Origin: SAR116 cluster bacterium | GTDB lineage: Bacteria; Pseudomonadota; Alphaproteobacteria; Puniceispirillales; Puniceispirillaceae | Length of the DNA stretch: 9,890 nt | Assembly: GCA_002686685.1 (NCBI GenBank) | Contig: NYYG01000007.1 | Span: forward strand, 14,179 to 24,068 | Direction: 5' to 3' | In this document: piece after piece, positions 1 through 5,855 of the stretch | How the letters are laid out: each line of letters opens with the position of its first letter | Position numbering within the stretch: the stretch's first letter is position 1 | Program-made: the position numbers and the translations under genes | The notes under the pieces: generated by a model | Databases searched by the model: none | What the model was told of the DNA's origin: nothing | Seen by the model: the letters and a program-made list of their open reading frames with translations, nothing else

Positions 1-458
1 CTGCGTTCACATTCCGCCAGCATTTCTGCGCCCGCGTCGCGGTGGTACTCCGCAGCTTCGGGGTCATAGCGGCTGGCATATTTATAGCGGTCCAGATGTG
101 TCTTGAACGGTCCATCGAGGCGGTCAAGAAAGTCGGTGCATGTCTGTGGTGCCTGCTCTGTGACCGCCAGCCAGCGTTCCGGATCATGGCGAGACAGCGC
201 CCAGATCATGATATCCCGGCTCTCTTCAATGATATGACCATCACCCAGATCGAGCACCGGCACGGTCGCCTTTGGTGAGGTTGCCAGGAATGCCTCTGGC
301 TTGTCACGCAACAGTATTTCACGCAGCGTGACCGTTATACCGGCAGACTGAAGGGCAAGGCGCGCGCGCATCGCATAGGGGCAGCGGCGAAAGCTCCAGA
401 AAACGGGCCGGCCATCGGCGGCTGCATTGTTCAGCCCGGCAGGCTGTTGACCATTCAT
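1..458 (-). CDS. Glutathione S-transferase family protein, 3' end missing (cut by window edge)
   Basis: The open frame starts at ATG 458 and is still open at the left edge, giving 152 residues. The N-terminus is a thioredoxin-fold GST domain. FWSFRRCPYAMR (residues 20-31) carries a Cys (C26) at the active-site position, as in omega-like or glutaredoxin-2-like GSTs rather than Ser/Tyr classes. TVPVL (65-69) holds the cis-proline of the glutathione site, and EES (78-80) is the usual contact for the gamma-glutamyl group. From about residue 105 the helical C-terminal domain begins, with FKTHLDRYKYASRYD (118-132). GSTs of this kind catalyse glutathione conjugation or thiol reduction/deglutathionylation in the cytosol, but the substrate cannot be told. 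The start has a good Shine-Dalgarno (GGGAG, 9 nt upstream) inside the end of the preceding HugZ-like gene. Only one codon separates that gene's stop from this ATG, so the two are surely co-transcribed. Confidence 0.88.
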   Translation of the reverse strand, partial: MNGQQPAGLNNAAADGRPVFWSFRRCPYAMRARLALQSAGITVTLREILLRDKPEAFLATSPKATVPVLDLGDGHIIEESRDIMIWALSRHDPERWLAVTEQAPQTCTDFLDRLDGPFKTHLDRYKYASRYDPEAAEYHRDAGAEMLAECER

Positions 459-461
459 CGC

Positions 462-974
462 TCAACTCTCCCGAAGATGTGCCGCGATATCAAGCATCGG
501 CCCTTCAAGTTGGTAGGCCTTGGCAAAGCCCAGCACCATCACGCCACTGACCGGCAGCAGCTTCAACATGTGAAAATCGGTAAAATCACGGATCAGGTTC
601 ATCGTCGGCCCATGATGTGACACAAAAATATCTGAAAGCACTGAAAATTGATCGTTTTGTCTATTTATTTCAGTTATTTCCGCAGTGAACTTTATCCGTT
701 TTCTTGCCCATATATTCTGTGCCTTGGCTTCATCTTCAATCGCCAGAAACTGCGCCATACCTGTATCAACCATCGCACGGACATGTGCTGATAACCGGCT
801 GGGGTAAATAAAGAAATGCCCGTCATGCCTGACAGCTGGCGTGACGCCAAGCTCGGGCAATTCGGACGCACTGCCAGTTTCTGGCGCTGCCCCGATAATG
901 AGTGTGCGCGCCGATTCCAGAACCCTGTCGCGCTGGGCGGACAAATCCGCCCTGTCAAAGTCATCCTGTGTCAT
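462..974 (-). CDS. HugZ/HutZ-type pyridoxamine-phosphate-oxidase-fold protein (possible haem-binding/degrading)
   Basis: A 170-residue split beta-barrel protein. Family hallmarks in order: RTLIIG (23-28), SRLSAH (59-64), IEDE (79-82), ARKRI (90-94), a His-His-Gly (120-122), DFHMLKL (133-139) and GFAKAY (149-154). In HugZ of Helicobacter and HutZ of Vibrio this fold binds haem and supports its oxidative breakdown, with an axial His very near the C-terminus. Here His166 lies five residues from the end and is a candidate equivalent, which is inference. Other members bind FMN or have no known activity. No extra C-terminal DUF2470 domain is present. I chose ATG 974 because GAGGG sits 5 nt upstream. 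An in-frame GTG at 1025 would add 17 residues but has no clear ribosome site. The following GST begins one codon after the stop. No haem transporter or TonB receptor is visible nearby, so a haem role rests on family alone. Confidence 0.82.
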   Translation of the reverse strand: MTQDDFDRADLSAQRDRVLESARTLIIGAAPETGSASELPELGVTPAVRHDGHFFIYPSRLSAHVRAMVDTGMAQFLAIEDEAKAQNIWARKRIKFTAEITEINRQNDQFSVLSDIFVSHHGPTMNLIRDFTDFHMLKLLPVSGVMVLGFAKAYQLEGPMLDIAAHLRES

Positions 975-1164
975 GGTCGCCCTCGACGCCGTCTTCACCG
1001 CGATCATTTGCATAGGGGCCGTCACCTGATGGCCGCCATGGTTGAAGCGCTGTCACAAATTGTCTATCTCCATAGATAGCCTGTCGCCATAGGATGGCAA
1101 GGGCAGCGGTTTTGAGACGGGCACCTGTCGCCAAGACGGCATTACAACCAGTGAGCAGCCTGCG
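975..1164. promoter_or_regulatory. Divergent control region between HugZ-GST and FrnE-like genes
   Basis: This 190-bp gap separates divergent genes and must hold both promoters. Plus strand: TTGAAG (1042-1047), a 17-nt spacer and TATCTC (1065-1070) are a weak sigma70-like match. Minus strand: TTGCCA (1100-1095), a 16-nt spacer and TATCTA (1078-1073) are another weak match. Both candidate -10 boxes fall on the palindrome at 1064-1079, so one bound regulator could control both directions. The promoter calls are by eye and individually weak. The upstream part of the region (975-1025) could be coding if the longer GTG start of the HugZ-like gene is used. Confidence 0.3.
1064..1079. promoter_or_regulatory. 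Perfect palindrome CTATCT-N4-AGATAG, candidate operator
   Basis: Two perfect 6-bp arms (CTATCT and AGATAG) flank the 4-bp centre CCAT, midway in the divergent gap. Size and symmetry suit a dimeric helix-turn-helix regulator such as a MarR, HxlR or LysR type, but no regulator gene is in the window and the family cannot be named. It overlaps the candidate -10 elements of both directions, so it would most simply act as a shared repressor site. Confidence 0.4.
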
Positions 1165-1869
1165 ATGTCGGACAGATTTGAACATGGGGAAATTGACGGT
1201 GAAGCCGGTAACACCAGCAGTGCTGGTGGTGGCACAGATGACCGCCCGACCGGCAAAACCATCAATGTGGAAATCTATGCCGATATAATCTGCCCCTGGT
1301 GTTATATCGGCAAACGGCGGCTTGAAGATGCTTTTGCAAAGCGCCCCGATATCACCCCCGTTTATCACTGGCGTGCCTTTTTGCTGAACCCCACAATGCC
1401 GCGCGATGGCATGGACCGTAATGCGTATCTGCATGCCAAATTCGGCCATTCGGCGGCGGCTGTCTATGGCCGCATCGCCACGGCCGGGCTGGATAGTGGC
1501 ATCTCGTTTCGTTTTGATGATATCCGGCGCACCCCTGACAGCCGTGCCGCTCATCGTATGCTGATTGCGGCTGGCAGCGAAAACGCCATGCTGTCAGAGA
1601 CGCTTTACAGGGCCTATTTCATTGATGGACGCGATATTGGCGACATGGCGGTTCTTGCAGAGATTGCCGATGCGGCTGGCCAGCCTGACCTTTTGGAAAA
1701 GGCCGCGGATGAAGCCGTTGGCAGGCAACTTGAAAACAATCTGGCGACAGCCAACCAGTTGCGTCTGGACGGGGTCCCCTTCTTTATCTTTGACGGGAAA
1801 TACGCCATCGCCGGCGCGCACCAACCAGAACATCTGATCCCGGCAATCGATGCGGCGGCAGCGGCTTGA
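1165..1869 (+). CDS. DsbA-family oxidoreductase, FrnE/2-hydroxychromene-carboxylate-isomerase-like
   Basis: A 234-residue thioredoxin-fold protein of the FrnE branch. INVEIYADIICPWCYIGK (33-50) carries the CxxC active site CPWC (43-46). RAFLLNP (70-76), the helical insert with YFIDGRDIGDMAVL (151-164), and GVPFFIFDGKYAIAGAHQPE (203-222) with cis-Pro205 complete the fold. There is no signal peptide, so it should act in the cytosol, as FrnE does. Family members perform disulfide oxidation or isomerisation and have been tied to oxidative-stress tolerance (Deinococcus) and polyketide pathways (Streptomyces). The native substrate is unknown. About 30 residues before the first beta-strand are polar and Gly/Ser/Asp-rich and exceed the family norm of roughly 215 residues. 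The ribosome site (GTGAG about 9 nt before ATG 1165) is weak. The only later in-frame start, GTG 1267, has none and would clip the first strand, so ATG 1165 is kept. It is divergent from the HugZ-GST pair and convergent with mfd. Confidence 0.88.
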   Translation: MSDRFEHGEIDGEAGNTSSAGGGTDDRPTGKTINVEIYADIICPWCYIGKRRLEDAFAKRPDITPVYHWRAFLLNPTMPRDGMDRNAYLHAKFGHSAAAVYGRIATAGLDSGISFRFDDIRRTPDSRAAHRMLIAAGSENAMLSETLYRAYFIDGRDIGDMAVLAEIADAAGQPDLLEKAADEAVGRQLENNLATANQLRLDGVPFFIFDGKYAIAGAHQPEHLIPAIDAAAAA

Positions 1870-1878
1870 CGGCACAAC

Positions 1879-1913
1879 AAGGCTGCCAGAGCCCTCTATG
1901 CTGCCGAAGCCTT
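1879..1913. terminator. Candidate weak bidirectional hairpin between FrnE-like gene and mfd
   Basis: AAGGCT (1879-1884) pairs perfectly with AGCCTT (1908-1913) around a 23-nt loop in the 43-bp convergent gap. There is no strong T-run on either side: TTTAAA follows on the plus strand and GTTGTTG on the minus strand. As an intrinsic terminator it is poor. It is the only inverted repeat I see in the gap. Confidence 0.25.
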
Positions 1914-4900
1914 TAAACGGTAAGCGCCAGTAATTCCTGCACCAGTTCCTTGCAGATCGGCGGGCGCGCCTCCGGCTTGGGCATCGTCTGTTGCAAAATC
2001 AGCTTGTGATCACCGCGCAGTTGCACCCGCCCGCCCTTGCCGGCAATCCACGCCACCAATTTCTCCGGACTGGCGAATTCATTGTCGCGGAACGCCATCG
2101 ACAGGCCTTTTGGCCCGGCATCCACCCGTTCGATGTTGGTGCGGCGGCACAGCTGCTTGAGCTCGATGACTGCAAAGAGGTTGCGCACCGAATCCGGCAC
2201 CGGCCCGAACCGCTCGACAAGTTCGGCGACAAGGCTGTCAGCCTCGGCCGCCATGTCAAGATCGGCTATGCGCCGATAAAGCGACAGCCGTACCGTCAGA
2301 TCGGCAACATAGTCTTCGGGGATACGCACCTCCAGCCCCAGATTGAGCTGCGGTGTCCAGTCGATGATCTCTTCGGCAGCATCGCCATTGCCGGCACGCG
2401 CCGCCTCAACTGCCTGGCGCAGCATCTCCTGATAAAGTTCAACACCCACTTCGCGCACATGACCCGACTGTTCATCGCCCAGCAAGTTGCCGGCGCCACG
2501 AATATCCATATCGTAGGATGCAAGGGTAAACCCGGCACCAAGAGTATCCAGCGTCTGCATGACTTCCAGACGGCGCCGTGCTTGCGGTGTCAATAAACGG
2601 TTGGGATCCGATGTCAGATAGGCATAGGCCCGCAACCGGCCGCGTCCCACACGGCCACGCAGCTGATAAAGCTGTGACAGGCCAAACATGTCAGAGCGAT
2701 GAATAATCATCGTATTGGCCGATGGAATATCGATCCCCGATTCCACAATGTTGGTCGACAGAAGGATATCCGCCTCACCATCGGCAAAGCGCGTCATGAC
2801 GGTATCCAGCTCGGCCGCAGGCATGCGCCCATGCGCCGACAGGATGCGTGCCTCGGGCACCAGCGTTACCAGCCGGTCATATACACGTTGCAGATCATCA
2901 ATGCGCGGACAGACGCAGAATACCTGGCCACCCCGAAACATCTCGCGTTTGATGGCTTCGCGTAACACCACCCCGTCCCATGGGCCAACAAAGGTCCGTA
3001 CAGCCAACCGGTCCACCGGCGGGGTAGAGATGAGCGACATCTCGCGCACGCCTGACAACGCCATCTGGAGTGTGCGTGGTATGGGAGTCGCCGAAAGGGT
3101 CAGCACATGGATATCGCCGCGTAATTCCTTCAGCCGTTCCTTTTGGCCAACACCGAAATGCTGCTCCTCATCGACAATCAACAAGCCCAGATTGTTAAAG
3201 CTGATGGATTTGGCAAGCAGCGCATGGGTGCCAATGGCAATCTGGATGTCGCCGGTAGCAAGATCAGCCTTGATCTGTTTGGCATCAGCGGGGCTTGTCA
3301 TACGCGACAGCACCCCGATACGAACAGGAAAGCCGGCAAAACGCTCTTGAAACAGCTTGCCATGCTGGCGGGCCAGCAATGTCGTCGGCGCAACAAGCGC
3401 TACCTGATAGCCGCACATTGCCGCAACAAAGGCAGCGCGCAAGGCCACTTCCGTCTTGCCAAAGCCGACATCACCACAAATCAGCCTGTCAGAGGCACGA
3501 CCGGCTGCAAGGTCACTCACCACATCTTCGATGGCGGCAAGCTGGTCATCTGTTTCGGCGAAGCCAAAACGCGCACAGAACTCGGCAAATGAACCGGTCG
3601 GGGCAACAAGCGCTTCGGCGCGCGCGGTTTCACGCTGCGCCGCGATTTTGATCAGCTGTTCCGCCATGATCCGCACACGGCCTTTGATGCGTGCCACGCG
3701 CGCCTGCCAGGCAGCGCCGCCAAGCCGGTCCAGCTGTGCATCCGTACCGGCACTGCCATAGCGCGACAGCATCTCGATATTCTCCACCGGAAGATACAGC
3801 TTGTCACCGCCGGCATAGATCAGTTGCAGGCAATCATGGGGGCCACCCGACGAATCAATGATCACCAGCCCCTCGTAACGGCCAATGCCATGTTCGGCAT
3901 GCACCACAAGATCACCTTCTTCCAGCGCACTGACCTCGCGCAGGAAATCTTCACCACGCCCGCGCTTTGAACGCGGACGCGACAGGCGCTGGCCAAAAAT
4001 TTCGGTCTCGGTGATAACAAGAACGGAATCGCTCTGAAAACCGGTCTCAAGCCCCCATTCGACAAGATAGAGCCCACCCCGTGCGAGCCCTTCAAGACGG
4101 TCAATCCGTTGCACCGGCATGCTGTCCGGTTGCGCTGCCAACAATTCTTCCAGACGCGCCGCCGCCCCCTCGCCGGCAACCGCCAGCACGATGGGACGGT
4201 TCGCGGCCGCTTTTTCAGTTGCAATGGCCGCCACCAGTTCGCTGATCGCATTGCCACCTGCCGCGACAGCCGGCTTCAACATGATGCCGGCACGCCCGCC
4301 CGCATCACTGATTTTTGCCGCTGGCATGTCACCGGGTGGCGCGACAAAGGGCATCATCCGGCAAGCCTGCGCAAACAGTGTTTCAGCCTCATCAACATGC
4401 AGATAGAGCCGATCCTGCGGCAAGGGCCGGTAGGACATGCTGTCATCCCCGCCATCCGGTTCCTGCCGTGCCGCATGAAAATCGGCAATTTGCTGAAAGC
4501 GCGCTGCAATTGCCGCATCCGCCTCATGATCCAGAAGAAGCTGCCAGCCCGGACAATAATCTGTCAGCCGGTCCATCGATTCATGAAATAGCGGCAACCA
4601 GTGTTCCATGCCGGGATGCATCCGCCCGGTGGACACAGATTCATACAGCGCATCACGCGTTGCGACCGCACCAAAGGCCGCCCTGTAACCGCTGCGGAAC
4701 CGCTCTACCGAGGACTCGTCGAGCTGAAATTCGGCCACCGGTCGCAGATTGACCACAGAAATCTTTTCGGCATTCCGCTGCGTCGCTGCATCGAAACGAC
4801 ACAATGTTTCCAGCTCATCACCAAAGAAATCCAGCCGCACCGGCATTTCATGCCCGGCAGCAAAAATATCGAGGATCCCGCCACGAAGCGCAAATTCTCC

Positions 4901-5401
4901 GGTCTCGCGCACCGTATCGGTACGCAGATAACCCTGTATCGCCAGAAATTCGGCAAGCCGTGCCGGACCGGTAGTATCACCAGCACGCAACTGCATGGAC
5001 CGGTCAGTAAAGTAATCTGCTGGCGGCACCCGCTGCAAAACCGCGTTTACAGTGGTCAGAATGGCCGCACCGCCCCCGACCTCACCAGCGCCGCCATCTG
5101 CCTGATGCACGCCAAGATCGGACAACCAGGCAAGCGTTTCGACCCGGTGGCCGACAAGCCCGCCTTGCGGTGACAATCTGTCGAAAGGCAGGCAATCCCA
5201 TGCCGGAAACAGGCGAAGCGGGACGTCCGGAGATTGCATCGCCAGCGCATCACGCATCGCCATCATGCGCGCGTCATCGCGTGCGACATAGACGAGCCGG
5301 TCCCCTGCCGACAGACGTTGCGCCAGCGCCAGCATGCCAGCACCGTCCGGCACACCCCAGAGGGATTCTTCAAATGCAATCTTATGTATATAATCAAACA
5401 C
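1913..5401 (-). CDS. mfd: Transcription-repair coupling factor Mfd
   Basis: A full-length 1162-residue Mfd (E. coli 1148). It displaces RNA polymerase stalled at DNA lesions by ATP-driven translocation and recruits UvrA for nucleotide-excision repair. Domains in order: UvrB-homology module without helicase function (about 1-350, with RETGEFALRGGILDIF at 165-180); RNA-polymerase-interacting CarD-like domain starting at LVVHAEHGIGRYEGL (498-512); and a RecG-like SF2 motor with Walker A GDVGFGKT (643-650), DEEQ box (744-747), SATPIPRT (770-777), VESGIDIP (886-893) and QLRGRVGR (913-920). The translocation motif around IRGAGNLLGDEQSG is at 967-980, and the C-terminal TRCF/D7 domain runs from about 1010. 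All catalytic motifs are intact. The start is GTG 5401. It lies one codon after the sdhE stop in the same frame and has no clear Shine-Dalgarno, so translation probably depends on coupling to sdhE. A start at ATG (residue 23) is possible but less likely. Confidence 0.97.
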   Translation of the reverse strand: MFDYIHKIAFEESLWGVPDGAGMLALAQRLSAGDRLVYVARDDARMMAMRDALAMQSPDVPLRLFPAWDCLPFDRLSPQGGLVGHRVETLAWLSDLGVHQADGGAGEVGGGAAILTTVNAVLQRVPPADYFTDRSMQLRAGDTTGPARLAEFLAIQGYLRTDTVRETGEFALRGGILDIFAAGHEMPVRLDFFGDELETLCRFDAATQRNAEKISVVNLRPVAEFQLDESSVERFRSGYRAAFGAVATRDALYESVSTGRMHPGMEHWLPLFHESMDRLTDYCPGWQLLLDHEADAAIAARFQQIADFHAARQEPDGGDDSMSYRPLPQDRLYLHVDEAETLFAQACRMMPFVAPPGDMPAAKISDAGGRAGIMLKPAVAAGGNAISELVAAIATEKAAANRPIVLAVAGEGAAARLEELLAAQPDSMPVQRIDRLEGLARGGLYLVEWGLETGFQSDSVLVITETEIFGQRLSRPRSKRGRGEDFLREVSALEEGDLVVHAEHGIGRYEGLVIIDSSGGPHDCLQLIYAGGDKLYLPVENIEMLSRYGSAGTDAQLDRLGGAAWQARVARIKGRVRIMAEQLIKIAAQRETARAEALVAPTGSFAEFCARFGFAETDDQLAAIEDVVSDLAAGRASDRLICGDVGFGKTEVALRAAFVAAMCGYQVALVAPTTLLARQHGKLFQERFAGFPVRIGVLSRMTSPADAKQIKADLATGDIQIAIGTHALLAKSISFNNLGLLIVDEEQHFGVGQKERLKELRGDIHVLTLSATPIPRTLQMALSGVREMSLISTPPVDRLAVRTFVGPWDGVVLREAIKREMFRGGQVFCVCPRIDDLQRVYDRLVTLVPEARILSAHGRMPAAELDTVMTRFADGEADILLSTNIVESGIDIPSANTMIIHRSDMFGLSQLYQLRGRVGRGRLRAYAYLTSDPNRLLTPQARRRLEVMQTLDTLGAGFTLASYDMDIRGAGNLLGDEQSGHVREVGVELYQEMLRQAVEAARAGNGDAAEEIIDWTPQLNLGLEVRIPEDYVADLTVRLSLYRRIADLDMAAEADSLVAELVERFGPVPDSVRNLFAVIELKQLCRRTNIERVDAGPKGLSMAFRDNEFASPEKLVAWIAGKGGRVQLRGDHKLILQQTMPKPEARPPICKELVQELLALTV

Positions 5402-5404
5402 GTA

Positions 5405-5665
5405 TCAGGATTCTTTGAAAGACTTAATCAACGCAAAAACAGGTGTATCATAGGCGTTTGGCACCCTATCGTTACCCATCACCCAGGCATAGATCCTGTC
5501 ATCACCCGCATCCAGAAGCGCCTCGAAATCATCCAGCCCCTGGTCATCCAGTGTCCCGAGATGCGCAGCGGCGAAGTGACCAAGCAACAGGTCGGTCTCC
5601 TTCATGCCAGTATAGCTTGCCTGATAGATCAGGCGTTTCAGGCGAATGGCGCGTGTTTCATCCAT
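5405..5665 (-). CDS. sdhE: Succinate dehydrogenase assembly factor SdhE (SDHAF2/DUF339 family)
   Basis: An 86-residue helical protein of the SdhE/Sdh5 family, which promotes covalent attachment of FAD to the flavoprotein subunit of succinate dehydrogenase (and fumarate reductase) in the cytosol. Recognised by LKRLIYQASYTGMKETDLLL (9-28), an acidic middle DDQGLDDFEALLDAGDD (40-56) and IYAWVMG (58-64). The family motif RGxxE reads T19-G20-M21-K22-E23 here: the Gly and Glu are kept and the Arg is Thr. Length matches bacterial members (about 80-95). ATG 5665 has only a weak GAG about 7 nt upstream. It is first in a pair with mfd. The sdhE-mfd pair divergent from recG is a familiar alphaproteobacterial arrangement (from memory), although the two products have unrelated jobs. 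No sdh operon lies in the window. Confidence 0.9.
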   Translation of the reverse strand: MDETRAIRLKRLIYQASYTGMKETDLLLGHFAAAHLGTLDDQGLDDFEALLDAGDDRIYAWVMGNDRVPNAYDTPVFALIKSFKES

Positions 5666-5855
5666 AAGAATCTCGGTGTAATTGCGGCGGGCAGATCGGG
5701 CGGACGACCGCTACCGGGAATATGGGTCGATTTGCGCACAAAGCAATGGCTTTATGCACCCGCCATACGGATCATTTACAGCTTTTTGTTTTGCCACCCG
5801 CTTTGTTGTAGTGTTGGCACAGGATCAACCCGTTTGAAAGAAGGCAGGCTGGCCG
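5666..5855. promoter_or_regulatory. Divergent control region sdhE-mfd / recG
   Basis: A 190-bp gap between divergent genes, so it must contain both promoters. I find no convincing sigma70 pair: TTGTTT-N17-TAGTGT upstream of recG is only a marginal match. The plus-strand half near recG (5774-5817) is T-rich. The notable element is the imperfect palindrome at 5736-5757. The recG ribosome site (AAGGCAGG, 5841-5848, 7 nt before the GTG) closes the region. No small gene or RNA is evident. Confidence 0.5.
5736..5757. promoter_or_regulatory. Imperfect 22-bp palindrome, candidate operator
   Basis: GCA-c-AAAGC, then the 4-bp centre AATG, then GCTTT-a-TGC: 9-bp arms with one mismatch (C5739 opposite A5754). 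It is centrally placed between sdhE and recG and is not followed by a T-run, so an operator or binding site fits better than a terminator. It does not resemble the alphaproteobacterial SOS box (GTTC-N7-GTTC) or a gammaproteobacterial LexA box. Confidence 0.3.

Noticed and set aside
961..1554. Long minus-strand open frame (197 codons) across the 5' half of the FrnE-like gene
   Set aside because: It overlaps a gene with clear family motifs on the plus strand, has no recognisable motif itself and arises from G+C-rich third positions.
1991..5173. Several plus-strand open frames of 80-211 codons antisense to mfd
   Set aside because: All fall in complementary frames of an intact Mfd and show no motifs or ribosome sites.
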